Shown here one piece after another: positions 16,609 to 24,985 of a stretch of 64,000 nucleotides of DNA. A program made the translations under genes and the position numbers. The notes under the pieces are model-generated. The model made no database searches, had not been told where the DNA came from, and saw only the letters and a program-made list of their open reading frames with translations. Source of the stretch: Palsa-504 sp963705835 (GTDB lineage: Bacteria; Actinomycetota; Actinomycetes; Streptosporangiales; Streptosporangiaceae); assembly GCA_963705835.1 (NCBI GenBank), contig CAVPLC010000102.1, positions 9,731 to 73,730 of the forward strand. The letters are read 5' to 3'. Every line of letters begins with the position of its first letter. The first letter of the stretch is position 1.

Positions 16609-19101
16609 GTGCGGCTGCTGACGGGCGCGGACAACTGGAGCACCTGCCCGCTGCCCGCCATCGGGCTGCGCCCGATGGTCATGTCCGACGGCCCGGCCGG
16701 GGTCCGCGGCCAGACCATGGACGAGCGCAACCCGTCGGCGAGCCTGCCCTGCCCGTCGGCGCTCGGCGCCACCTGGGACCCCGGCCTGGTCAGGGAGCTC
16801 GCGTTCGCGCTCGGTACCGAGGCGAGAAGCAAGGGCGTGGACGTCCTGCTGGCGCCCACGATCAACGTCATGCGCACGCCGCTCGGCGGGCGCGGCTTCG
16901 AGTCGTTCGGCGAAGACCCCGTGCTCATCGCCAGGATGGCCGTGGCCTACGTGGCCGGGCTGCGCCAGGCGGGCGTGGCCGCCGCGGCCAAGCACTACGT
17001 GGGCAACGACTCCGAGACGCAGCGCTGGACCTATGACGCGCGGATCGCCGAGCACGTGCTGCGCGAGCTGTACCTCGTGCCCTTCGAGGCGTGTGTGCGC
17101 GAGGCGGACCTGGACCTGGTGATGACCGGCTACAACATGGTCAACGGCATCACCATGACCGAACACGCACAGCTGCTTTCGGACATCCTCAAGGACGAAT
17201 GGGGCTTCCAGGGGGTGGCCCTGTCCGACTGGCACGCCGCGCGCAGCACCGTGGCCACCGCGACCGCCGGGCTGGACCTGGCCATGCCCGGCCCTTCCGG
17301 CCCGTGGGGGAGCCTGCTCACCGCCGCGGTCCAGGCGGGTGAGGTCAGCGAGGACGAGGTGGACGCCAAGGTCCTGCGCATCCTGCGGCTGGCCCGCCGG
17401 GTGGGCGCGATGGGCCACAACGGCGCGTCTTCCGCCGCGAACGGACGGCCGGTACTGGCCGACCCGTCGCTGCTGCGCCGGTGCGCCGCGGCCGCGTTCA
17501 CGCTGCTGCGCAACGATCACGACGCGCTGCCGCTGGATCCGGGCACGATCGCGAGCGTGGCGGTGATCGGGCCCAACGCGGTCCGGCCGGTCACGCAGGG
17601 CGGCGGCAGCGCCACCGTGCCGCCGGTCAGCGTGTCGACCCCGGCCGGCGCGCTGGCCGGGGCGCTGGCAGGCAGGGCGCGGGTGACCGTGCGGCCGGGC
17701 TGCGTGACCTGGCGGCTCGTCCCCGAACCCGAGCCCGGCGCGCTGCGCGATCCGGACACCGGCGAAGCCGGTATCCGGCTGGAGTTCCGCACCGAGGACG
17801 GCGAGCTGGCGGGCACGGAGCACCGGACCGCGACCATGTTCACCTGGTGGGACGGCCTGCCGGGGGGCATCGGCTGGGGCGGCCGCGGCACCATCGTGCT
17901 CCGCGCCCGCTACCGGGCCGGGCAGGCCGGCCCGTACGTGATCGGCGCGGGCGGGGTGGGGCGCCTGCAGATCACCGTCGACGGGTCGCCCGTGGCCGCG
18001 GGCCAGTCGGAGGTTCCTGCCGACCCGGTGGAGGCCATGGTCAGGCCGGGCGAGATCAGGGCGACCGTGTCGCTCGCGGCGGGCCAGGAGGCCGAGATCG
18101 GGATCTCGCTGCTGCCCCACGACTGGCCGCAAGGCCCGGTGGCCATCCGCCTCGGCGTGGTCCCCGCCCCGGACGCGGACGCCATGCTCCGCGAGGCCGT
18201 CGAGGCCGCCCGGACCGCCGACGCGGCCATCGTGGTGGTCGGGTCCGGGCCGTCCACCGAGAGCGAGGGGTTTGACCGGCCCGGGCTCGCCCTGCCCGGT
18301 GACCAGGATGAGCTGGTCCGGCGGGTCGCCGAGGTGAACCGCCGGACCATCGTGGTGGTGAACGCCGGGATGCCGGTGCTGATGCCGTGGGCGGACCAGG
18401 TCGCGGCGGTCGGCTGCTGCTGGCTGCCCGGGCAGGCGATGGGCGACGCGCTGGCCGACGTCCTGCTCGGACGGGCCGAGCCCGGCGGCCGCCTGCCGGT
18501 CACCATCCCCGCGGCCGAGGCCGACTGCCCGGTCCTGCACTCGGTGCCCGAGCAGGGCCTGCTCGAGTACGCCGAGGGGCTGCTGATCGGGTACCGCGGC
18601 TACGACCAGGCCGGTACCGAGCCGCATTTTCCGTTCGGCCACGGCCTGGGCTATACGACGTGGGAATACGTGTCGGCCGCCGCGGACACGTCCAGCGTCC
18701 CCTCGGAGGGCGATCTCGGCGTCACCGTGACGCTCCGCAATGCCGGCCCGCGGGCCGGCCGCGAGGTCGTTCAGGCGTACGTGGAGCCGGTGGCCGCCGA
18801 GGCCGGCCGCCCGGTGCGCACGCTGGCCGCCTTCACCGCCGCGACCGCCGCGCCCGGCGGGACCGCCGAGGTCAGGCTGGCGGTCCCGGCCCGGGCCTTC
18901 GCCCGCTACGACGAGAGCGTCAGCGCCTGGGTCTGGCCGCCGGGCGAGTTCGCCGTCCGCATCGGCCGCTCATCGGGTGACCTGCGCCTGCTCGTCCGGG
19001 TCAAATCTTTATTCTTCCGAACGGTCCGGCCTGCTTGCGGCTGGGACGGAGATAACCGCTTTCAGACCTGTAGCTCGCTCCGTGACATCCGGTTCAGGTG
19101 A
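16609..19101 (+). CDS. Glycoside hydrolase family 3 (beta-glucosidase-like)
   Basis: 830 residues from the GTG used here. The GH3 barrel reads VRLLTGADNWST, MSDGPAGVRGQ, KHYVGNDSETQRW and the nucleophile block ALSDWHAARS (Asp about 207). The alpha/beta domain has LRNDHDALPLDPG, and a PA14-like insert and C-terminal fibronectin-like domain follow. No signal peptide, so it acts inside the cell on imported beta-oligosaccharides. Homologous sequence HELLATLGLEDK continues upstream of 16609 without an ATG, so the true start is unclear; ATG 16574 is out of frame. The last 30 residues (KSLFFRTVRP...) come from an inserted AT-rich element and replace the native end. Confidence 0.88.
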   Translation: MRLLTGADNWSTCPLPAIGLRPMVMSDGPAGVRGQTMDERNPSASLPCPSALGATWDPGLVRELAFALGTEARSKGVDVLLAPTINVMRTPLGGRGFESFGEDPVLIARMAVAYVAGLRQAGVAAAAKHYVGNDSETQRWTYDARIAEHVLRELYLVPFEACVREADLDLVMTGYNMVNGITMTEHAQLLSDILKDEWGFQGVALSDWHAARSTVATATAGLDLAMPGPSGPWGSLLTAAVQAGEVSEDEVDAKVLRILRLARRVGAMGHNGASSAANGRPVLADPSLLRRCAAAAFTLLRNDHDALPLDPGTIASVAVIGPNAVRPVTQGGGSATVPPVSVSTPAGALAGALAGRARVTVRPGCVTWRLVPEPEPGALRDPDTGEAGIRLEFRTEDGELAGTEHRTATMFTWWDGLPGGIGWGGRGTIVLRARYRAGQAGPYVIGAGGVGRLQITVDGSPVAAGQSEVPADPVEAMVRPGEIRATVSLAAGQEAEIGISLLPHDWPQGPVAIRLGVVPAPDADAMLREAVEAARTADAAIVVVGSGPSTESEGFDRPGLALPGDQDELVRRVAEVNRRTIVVVNAGMPVLMPWADQVAAVGCCWLPGQAMGDALADVLLGRAEPGGRLPVTIPAAEADCPVLHSVPEQGLLEYAEGLLIGYRGYDQAGTEPHFPFGHGLGYTTWEYVSAAADTSSVPSEGDLGVTVTLRNAGPRAGREVVQAYVEPVAAEAGRPVRTLAAFTAATAAPGGTAEVRLAVPARAFARYDESVSAWVWPPGEFAVRIGRSSGDLRLLVRVKSLFFRTVRPACGWDGDNRFQTCSSLRDIRFR
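19002..19025. repeat. AT-rich CCGTTCGGAA element (copy 3) at GH3 3' end
   Basis: On the minus strand it reads ACCGTTCGGAAGAATAAAGA then TTTG. Direct repeats GTCCGG flank it at 18994-18999 and 19024-19029. Native GH3 sequence stops at about this point, and the reading frame continues through it for 30 extra codons. Confidence 0.7.
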
Positions 19102-19456
19102 TGAAGCCGTGGCGGTGGTTCCACACCTTCGCGGCCTGGTAGCCGTCGATCGCTGACCAGATCGCGACTCCCACCCAGAGGAAGAAGCCGATCAAGAAGA
19201 AGGCCAGGATCCAGCTGAGGACCCACAGGCCCAGCTGAATGCCGCCGGTTACCTTGTCGTCCTTCAAGAGCAGGGCCGGCAGACCGGGGACCAGCAGCCC
19301 GAGGATCACGTACAGTGCCTCGTTCTTGGCGATCGCACCGGGGACGGGAGTGGACGGGACTTGCCCTGGATGGGGCTGCGGCACCTCCGCGAGTCGCCTG
19401 ACCATGGGATCTGGCGAGCCAGTACCGACATCGGGGTCAGTGTTGAGGGTTGACAT
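19094..19456 (-). CDS. Small two-helix membrane protein (TM2/DUF4870-like)
   Basis: 120 residues. A Pro-rich N terminus precedes KNEALYVILGLLVPGLPALLL, then KVTGGIQLGLWVLSWILAFFLIGFFLWVGVAIW, ending with DGYQAAKVWNHRHGFIT. Hydrophobic segments and their short polar loop match TM2-type proteins of unknown function. The ATG at 19456 has GGAG at good spacing. The stop overlaps the convergent GH3 stop by eight bases. GGCAGAACTGCC palindromes lie 80-110 bases upstream. Confidence 0.7.
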   Translation of the reverse strand: MSTLNTDPDVGTGSPDPMVRRLAEVPQPHPGQVPSTPVPGAIAKNEALYVILGLLVPGLPALLLKDDKVTGGIQLGLWVLSWILAFFLIGFFLWVGVAIWSAIDGYQAAKVWNHRHGFIT

Positions 19457-19537
19457 GACATCTCCTTCAGGCCTGGTATGGCAGCCGATCTGCCATCCAG
19501 GTTCCACAGTGCCCGCGGCCCATCGCACGTGGTAGAT

Positions 19538-19566
19538 GGCAGAACTGCCACGGGCAGAACTGCCCC
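19538..19566. promoter_or_regulatory. Two GGCAGAACTGCC palindromes
   Basis: GGCAGAACTGCC occurs at 19538-19549 and 19553-19564; the second extends to GGGCAGAACTGCCC. Centres are 15 bp apart. The pair is upstream of the small membrane protein gene and just beyond the hydrolase stop. Related sites occur at 20816-20855 and 23901-23932. Confidence 0.7.
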
Positions 19567-19570
19567 TGGC

Positions 19571-20752
19571 TTAGGGGTACCGGGTCAGAAAACGGGTGAG
19601 CGCCTGGCGGTAGGCGGCCAGGTCGGTGTCGATGGCAGAAACGTGGTCCGCGCCGGTCACGCGCAGGTAGGTGACCAGGTCCGGGCGCGCGCGGGCGAAG
19701 GCGTCCGCCAGGGCGGGCGGGACGATGGTGTCGGCAGTGCCCTGGATCAGCAGGACGGGGACGTGCAGCGATGCCTCGCGCTGGAGCTGGTTGAACTGGG
19801 CGTAGCTGAGTCCGGAACGCCAGGCCAGCAGCGCCTCGCTGACGCTGATCAGCGGTCCGGGGATGTCGTGCCGGTCTCCCTGGTAGGTCAGGGTGGCTCG
19901 CCAGTCCAGGATGGGTGAATCCAGGACCAGGGCGCGAACCTGCCCGCGGACCGGGTCGTCCTCAGCGGTCACCAGGGCCATGGCGCCGCCGAGGGAGTAA
20001 CCGAACAGCGCGACGCCGCTGGCGCCGTGCCCGGTGGCGTAGTGGACGGCCGCGGCGACGTCGTGCCATTCCGCGGCGCCGAGATGACTTTGGTGATCCG
20101 GGCTGGGCGGGGCGCCGGCGTCGTTGCGGTAGCTGATCGCGAGCATCGGGAAGCCGAGCACGTGCAGGGCAGGCATCACCGGGAGGGTGTCGGCGCGGCT
20201 CCCGCCCAGGCCGTGGATCAGGATCACCCAGGTCGACCGGCGGCCGGCGATCTGCCAGGCGGGCATGCCGCCGAGCGGGGTGGGGATGCGGACGGTGGCG
20301 TAAGGGATGCCCAGCGCGGTAAGCGGGTCGCCGGTGTACGGATCAGGCTCGATCCCGGCCGTCTGGCCCGGCCTCAGGCTGCCGGTGACGTCCGACAGCT
20401 CCCTGGTGACGGGGCCGGGGCCGGGTCGCAGGACCGCGCCGACCCGGGCGTGGCCGCCTGGCCAGGCGAGGCGGAAGGTGCCCGGCTCGGCCGCGTCCGG
20501 CCCGCTGCTGAGCGTCACCGTCGCGCGGCGGGGGCCGACGGCGAGGACGCGCAGCGGGTAGCTGTCCTGGACGTGAGTGACGGCGATCAGCCTGGACGTC
20601 GCGTACCAGGCGAACCCGGCGGTGACCGCCGCCAGCGCGAGGATCAGGGCCAGCGCGATCAGGCCGATCCGCCGCCACCGAGGACGCCGTCGGCCTCCTG
20701 ACTCGGTCGTAGCGACCGCCCGCTGCTGTGACGGGAGGCCATTGCCTGTCAC
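19571..20752 (-). CDS. Membrane-anchored alpha/beta hydrolase
   Basis: 393 residues. A cytoplasmic basic segment RRRPRWRRIG leads into one membrane helix (LIALALILALAAVTAGFAWY), then an external beta-rich region and a hydrolase domain with VILIHGLGGS, nucleophile GYSLGGA, LLIQGTADTIVPPAL and histidine in GADHVSAID. It resembles BAAT/serine-peptidase S9-like hydrolases; the substrate is unknown. GTG 20752 is chosen because GGGAGG precedes it at correct spacing. It is divergent from the sensor gene, and the shared promoter region contains GGCAG-type palindromes. Confidence 0.8.
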   Translation of the reverse strand: MTGNGLPSQQRAVATTESGGRRRPRWRRIGLIALALILALAAVTAGFAWYATSRLIAVTHVQDSYPLRVLAVGPRRATVTLSSGPDAAEPGTFRLAWPGGHARVGAVLRPGPGPVTRELSDVTGSLRPGQTAGIEPDPYTGDPLTALGIPYATVRIPTPLGGMPAWQIAGRRSTWVILIHGLGGSRADTLPVMPALHVLGFPMLAISYRNDAGAPPSPDHQSHLGAAEWHDVAAAVHYATGHGASGVALFGYSLGGAMALVTAEDDPVRGQVRALVLDSPILDWRATLTYQGDRHDIPGPLISVSEALLAWRSGLSYAQFNQLQREASLHVPVLLIQGTADTIVPPALADAFARARPDLVTYLRVTGADHVSAIDTDLAAYRQALTRFLTRYP

Positions 20753-20815
20753 AGTGGCCTCCCGTCGATGTACCCCCCTGCTGACAGCGTGCCCGCCGTG
20801 TGGGCGCGCCTGATA

Positions 20816-20855
20816 GGGGCACTTCTGCCCTCTTGCGGGAGGGGACAGTTCTGCC
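20816..20855. promoter_or_regulatory. GGCAG-type palindromes between divergent genes
   Basis: GGGGCACTTCTGCCC at 20816-20830 and GACAGTTCTGCC at 20844-20855 are imperfect copies of the GGCAGAACTGCC palindrome. They sit between the hydrolase gene (minus) and the sensor/regulator operon (plus), the expected place for an operator controlling both. Confidence 0.55.
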
Positions 20856-20924
20856 ACTATCGCGTACACGACAAGCCGGAAAGACTTGGTGCATCACGAC
20901 GGCAGGATCGGAGTCCGCGATGGG

Positions 20925-21866
20925 ATGGCTGAGGCGGTGAGGCTGACGGTCCGTCCGGCACGCGCGGCCGCACCGGGAACGGGCTGGCATCCGGTGGCGC
21001 TGGCCAGGGAGGCGTTTACCGGCGCGTTCCAGGGGTCCCGGCGCGAGCTGGCCGAGGTTACCGCCTGGCGGACACGGGCCGGGTTGGTCTTCGTATGGCT
21101 GGCCGCTCGCGGTGCCCTGCTGGTCCAAGCGGGTATCGACCTGGCCGTCGGGCACCGCGCGTATACGCACCCCGGGCTGGCAGAGGGACTCGCGCTGGCC
21201 TGCCTGGCCGAATCGGCGCTGCTGGCGGTGCAGATGATACGGGCGCAGCGGCTCATGCTCTGGCCGCTGCTGGCCGATGCCGCGTTCGGGATCGTCGGGC
21301 TGGCGGTGATGTCGGCCGCGACGACCCATACACCGGGCAGGGCCGGGTCGCTGAACTGGATGCTGCCGTACACGGTGGCCACCGTGGTGGGCCTGGGCCT
21401 GCTGTCGGCCTTCGACGGTGGGCCCGCGGCGGGGATGCGTGCCGGCCGGCCACGATGGCTGCCGCTGCTGGCCGCTCAGGTCGTGGCCGTGGTGGCGCTG
21501 GCTGCCGCGTACCTGGCGTCGGTGAACGTACCGCGGCGGCTCCCTCAGGACGATCCGCTGCTGCTGTGGGAGAACGCCGCCAACTACGTGGGTTTCTTCC
21601 TGGCGGCGTTCGTGCTCGCGGTGCTGTTGCGGCGGTGGCTGGCGAAGATCGGCCAGCGCAATGACGAAGCGGCTCGCCAGGCCGCGGAGCTGAGCCACGC
21701 GGCGCACTGGCGGGCACTGACGGTGGACCTGTTCGGCCCGGTGCTCGAGCTGTTCGACGAGCTCGCTGGCATCGGCGAGGAGGTGCCGGCGCCGTTGCGC
21801 GCGGAGGCGGGGCGGTTGATCAGGCTGATCGACGCGGTCCGGCCCGACACCGAGGAGGAGACATGA
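20925..21866 (+). CDS. Membrane sensor-like protein lacking an ATPase domain
   Basis: 313 residues with about six hydrophobic segments (for example TRAGLVFVWLAARGALLVQ, MLPYTVATVVGLGLLSAF, LPLLAAQVVAVVALAAAYLA, AANYVGFFLAAFVLAVLLRRW) and a short cytoplasmic helical tail (KIGQRNDEAARQAAELSHAAHWRALTVDLFG). The tail resembles a sensor-kinase linker, but no H-box or ATP-binding motifs follow. Its stop overlaps the response regulator start. I read it as an input half of a split sensor, with the kinase half encoded beyond the regulator. ATG 20925 is chosen; upstream alternatives exist. Confidence 0.6.
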   Translation: MAEAVRLTVRPARAAAPGTGWHPVALAREAFTGAFQGSRRELAEVTAWRTRAGLVFVWLAARGALLVQAGIDLAVGHRAYTHPGLAEGLALACLAESALLAVQMIRAQRLMLWPLLADAAFGIVGLAVMSAATTHTPGRAGSLNWMLPYTVATVVGLGLLSAFDGGPAAGMRAGRPRWLPLLAAQVVAVVALAAAYLASVNVPRRLPQDDPLLLWENAANYVGFFLAAFVLAVLLRRWLAKIGQRNDEAARQAAELSHAAHWRALTVDLFGPVLELFDELAGIGEEVPAPLRAEAGRLIRLIDAVRPDTEEET

Positions 21867-22522
21867 TCCGGCTCGCGGTGGTCGAGGACCAGACGCTGAC
21901 TCGCGAAACCACGGTCGAGCGGCTGGCCGCATGGTTCGGCATGGACGTCCCGGTGCTGGGCTACGCCAATGTGGAGCAGATGCTCGCCGCCGGGCTGGAC
22001 TTCGATGTCGTCGTCCTGGATCTGCACCTGCGGGGCGGCGGGGCGGAGAACGCGGAGGCGGTGCGGCTGGTCGCCCGGTCGAGCAAGGTGGTGGTCCTCT
22101 CGGGGCACGAGTCGGCCGAAGCCGTGCAGCGTGCCGTGGCGGCCGGGGCTCTGGGATACGTGTCGAAGGAGTCCACCGACTCGATCGGGACGCTGGCCGA
22201 GGCCATCGCCCACATCCTGGACGGGAAGCCGTATTTCGACCCCGAGCTGCAGGGCAGGATGGGCGCGGCCGCACGCCGCCAGCTGACCCCCCGTCAGCAG
22301 GAGGTGCTGCAGCTCGAGGCGCTGGGCCGGACTACCCGTCAGATCGCCCGGGCGCTGAACCTGAGCGAGGCCGGGGTGCGCCGGCACGTCGAGCGCATCA
22401 TCGAGATCCACCCCGACTGCGCCAAGCAGGCCGACCGGGTCCGGCTCGCGGTCGAACTGGGGCTCGTCAGCCCGTGGGAGAAGTACGCCACTTCGCAGGC
22501 CGCTGGACCTGACGCGCCGTGA
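21863..22522 (+). CDS. NarL/LuxR-family response regulator
   Basis: 219 residues. Receiver domain with acidic pair VVEDQ, phosphoacceptor Asp53 in VVVLDLHLRG, Ser/Thr in VVVLSGHES and lysine in GYVSKES. The output domain LTPRQQEVLQLEALGRTTRQIARALNLSEAGVRRHVERII is a LuxR-type helix-turn-helix. It should bind DNA when phosphorylated by the adjacent sensor proteins; the GGCAGAACTGCC palindromes around this operon are candidate targets. Overlaps with both neighbours (ATGA, GTGA) show strict co-translation. Confidence 0.92.
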   Translation: MIRLAVVEDQTLTRETTVERLAAWFGMDVPVLGYANVEQMLAAGLDFDVVVLDLHLRGGGAENAEAVRLVARSSKVVVLSGHESAEAVQRAVAAGALGYVSKESTDSIGTLAEAIAHILDGKPYFDPELQGRMGAAARRQLTPRQQEVLQLEALGRTTRQIARALNLSEAGVRRHVERIIEIHPDCAKQADRVRLAVELGLVSPWEKYATSQAAGPDAP

Positions 22523-23784
22523 CCGGGGTGTCCAGCGATGAAGCGCCGGCGGTGAGCCCTGCGGTTCATGACCATGTTGAGCCGCCGGCCGGGCTGATAC
22601 CGGCCGGCACCCCCGCCGTTCCGGCCGCGGAGCGCGTCATCGTGGCCGTCCTCGGCCTGCTCCGCGCGGTGACGCTCGTGCTGGGTGGTCTCGAGCTGCC
22701 GAGGGCGGTGCGGCCGCACGACCTGCTGGCCGCATCGGTGCTGCTCGCGGCGCTGGTGTGCGTCTCGGCCGTGACGTTCGGCCGCGCGGTCCGCAGGCTC
22801 GCAACGGCACGGCCGGGTCCGCCGATGGACGCGATCACCGCATGGACCGAGACGATAACCGGCATCGCGGCGCTGCTCCTGCTCGCTCACCTGACCGTGG
22901 CCGGCAGCAGGGCCGGCAGTGGTTTCTGGGCTGAGCCGTACACGGTGGTCAGCGCGGTCATCATCGGCGCCGCGGCGCGCCGGGTGTGGGCCGGAGCGCT
23001 CGGGGCCGCCGGCCTGGCCGCCGGCTACCTGCTCGCCGTTATCACCACCATCGGCGGGCCCGTCCCGCACGCCGAGGCTTACACGGCGCCGGCCTGGACG
23101 AACGCATCGTCTTATCTGGCGTTCTACGCGGTGGCCGCCATGGGGGTCCGGTTGCTGCGCAACATCGCCGGCCAGGCCGAGGCCCTGCGGGTGATGATCG
23201 CCAGGTTGTCCGCCGAGCGCACGAACTACGCCGACGCCGAGCGGATCTGGCGGATCGGCCACGATAGTCCCAAGGCACTGCTAAGGGAGGTCCGGCGCCC
23301 GGTCCTGCCCGCCTCCAAGCTGCGCGAACTCGCGCCGGTGTTCCGGGAAGAGCTGATCAGCGAACTAGCCGCCGATCCGGAGGCACCGGGCGTCCTAGCC
23401 GAGGAGCTCACCCGGATCGCGACCACCTTCGCCCGGTTGATGCCCCTTGACGTGGACCTGACCGCGATGACCGGCCAGCCTCCGGGGATCCCGGCGCTGC
23501 TGATGGCCGAGGCGGCCCGCGAACTGCTCAACAACGCGTCTTACCACCGCTACGGCTACCAGGCCTGGCTCACCGCCAGGTCGTCAGCCGAGTACGCCGA
23601 GATCCAGGTGCACAACGACGGGCCGGGCGTCGACCCGCAGCGCCTGGCGAGCGCCTGGGCCCGGAAGAAGAACACCCTGCACCAGTTCGAGGCGGCCGGG
23701 GGCGCGTACCGCATCGACTCCAGCCCGGCCTGGGCCGGAACCACCGTGGTCCTGCGGTACCCGGGTACCGATGTCCGGCCATAA
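22519..23784 (+). CDS. Membrane histidine-kinase-like protein
   Basis: 421 residues. Several membrane helices in the first 230 residues resemble the companion protein upstream of the regulator. The C-terminal ATPase domain has an N-box LMAEAARELLNNASYHRYG and a G-box HNDGPGVD; the second Gly-rich box is weak. The dimerisation region ERIWRIGHDSPKALLREVRRPVLP contains a His-Asp pair, so phosphoacceptor identity is uncertain. It is the probable kinase or phosphatase of the response regulator. Confidence 0.75.
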   Translation: MTGVSSDEAPAVSPAVHDHVEPPAGLIPAGTPAVPAAERVIVAVLGLLRAVTLVLGGLELPRAVRPHDLLAASVLLAALVCVSAVTFGRAVRRLATARPGPPMDAITAWTETITGIAALLLLAHLTVAGSRAGSGFWAEPYTVVSAVIIGAAARRVWAGALGAAGLAAGYLLAVITTIGGPVPHAEAYTAPAWTNASSYLAFYAVAAMGVRLLRNIAGQAEALRVMIARLSAERTNYADAERIWRIGHDSPKALLREVRRPVLPASKLRELAPVFREELISELAADPEAPGVLAEELTRIATTFARLMPLDVDLTAMTGQPPGIPALLMAEAARELLNNASYHRYGYQAWLTARSSAEYAEIQVHNDGPGVDPQRLASAWARKKNTLHQFEAAGGAYRIDSSPAWAGTTVVLRYPGTDVRP

Positions 23785-23897
23785 CCAGGCCATAACCGCG
23801 CCTTAGCGGGCCGAAGGCATACGGCAATTTCATCGTGCGGTAATTGATGCCGCCCGCGTTCGCTCGCTCATGCCGGTGAGTTGTCGCCGCATTCCTG

Positions 23898-24488
23898 ATG
23901 GGGGCAGAAACTGCCAGGTGCCAGTTCTGCCCCTACCCGCAGGGCGGCAGCTACCTGTGGTCCGCCTTCGTGCCGAAGTCTCCCGGGGACCGGCTGTGCA
24001 TCCAGGACGACGGCAACCTGGTGGTCTACTCGGCGTGGCCGGTCAACGCGCCGCTATGGGCGACGATGACCCTGGCCAGCACGGGCATATACGCTCCCCA
24101 GGGCGAGACGCTCAACTACAACCCCACTTTCGGCAACGGCCAGTGCACCGACTGGGCCGAGCGGCAGTTCCGCGCTTGGACCGGGACCTACATCAACACG
24201 CTGGGCATCTACGGCACCAGCGGAAACGCGCTGGACTGGGCGCTCAACGCGAAGAACCGCCACTGGTCGACCGGCACCACGCCGCGGATCGGCTCCATCG
24301 TGGTCTTCCAGCCCCGCCAGGGGCTGATCAGCTCGGACGGTCACGTGGCCTGGGTGACCGAGATCTACCCGGCCCTGGGCACGATCACGTTCACCGACTG
24401 GAACAACCCGCTGCCCTATCACACGGCCACGCACACGATCTCTCTCGCCGCCTGGCCCGGGCTTCAGTACATCTACGCGAATCCCTGA
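23898..24488 (+). CDS. Lectin-CHAP domain protein, 5' truncated
   Basis: 196 residues as drawn. It opens in the middle of a B-type (mannose-binding) lectin repeat, DRLCIQDDGNLVVYSAWP, and continues into a CHAP amidase domain with catalytic Cys in NGQCTDWAERQF and His in SDGHVAWVTEIYP. CHAP enzymes cleave peptidoglycan peptides outside the cell, yet there is no signal peptide and the lectin domain is incomplete, so the 5' end is probably lost. The first codons overlap the palindrome pair and are unlikely to be native. It may be a remnant. Confidence 0.65.
   Translation: MGAETARCQFCPYPQGGSYLWSAFVPKSPGDRLCIQDDGNLVVYSAWPVNAPLWATMTLASTGIYAPQGETLNYNPTFGNGQCTDWAERQFRAWTGTYINTLGIYGTSGNALDWALNAKNRHWSTGTTPRIGSIVVFQPRQGLISSDGHVAWVTEIYPALGTITFTDWNNPLPYHTATHTISLAAWPGLQYIYANP
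23901..23932. repeat. Opposed GGCAG-type palindromes at truncated gene edge
   Basis: GGGGCAGAAACTGCC (23901-23915) and GCCAGTTCTGCCC (23920-23932) face each other, together forming a longer inverted repeat. They coincide with the point where the lectin/CHAP gene loses its 5' part. Confidence 0.6.
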
Positions 24489-24507
24489 TCGATTGGGGCA
24501 TCGCCCG

Positions 24508-24557
24508 GTGAAACCCGGGGTTCACCGCGTTCTAGCGGAGTGGAACCCCGGGTTCAT
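24508..24557. repeat. Paired 18-bp palindromes, copy B
   Basis: GTGAAACCCGGGGTTCAC at 24508-24525 and GTGGAACCCCGGGTTCAT at 24540-24557, again 32 bp apart. The spacer shares TTCTAGCG-like sequence with copy A. It lies between the CHAP gene and a decayed GH3 fragment. Confidence 0.9.
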
Positions 24558-24843
24558 CTCGTGGTGGCGGTTTCTGCCAGGCGCCGGTGAGCGGCAGGGA
24601 CGTGGACGAGGGACCGGCCGAGAGCGTGAACGCGCCGGGCTCCAGAGGTCCAGCCCGCGTCGGACCAGTGCTGGAAGACGCGCTCGGGGATGAGGATCCC
24701 GACCTCGACCGTCTCGCCGGGGTCCGCGTCGACGGCGGCGAAGCCGGCCAGCCACTTGGCCGGGCGCTCGACGGCCGAGTCGGGCCGGGACGCATAGACC
24801 TGGACGACCTCCCGGCCGCGGCGCGGGCCGGTGTTCCGCTTTA
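24532..24843 (-). pseudogene. GH3 3'-end fragment
   Basis: Positions about 24570-24843 are nearly the same as 27605-27885, the last 100 codons of the GH3 gene on the same strand 3 kb away: RGREVVQVYASRPDSAVERP and PGETVEVGILIPERVFQHW are common to both. The match ends abruptly at GGTGTTCCGC. One extra base in the fragment (AGAGGTCC versus AGGGTCC) shifts its frame, so it encodes no complete domain. It is a partial duplication or the scar of a deletion. Confidence 0.88.
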
Positions 24844-24985
24844 GTTTGCGTCTCTGAGCGGGAAATTGGGGGTTTGCGTCTGAAATCGGTGGTTTGAGGT
24901 GGCCAGTTCGTGGGCAGTGGAGACGGCGCACCCGCTTGCGCTCGTGCTTCCGGGCGTTCCAGATCCCGATGTGGGAGGTGGCGCC

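Noticed and set aside
16582..18642. A 686-codon minus-strand open frame over the first GH3 gene
   Set aside because: Shadow of the GH3 gene, which carries the full set of catalytic blocks.
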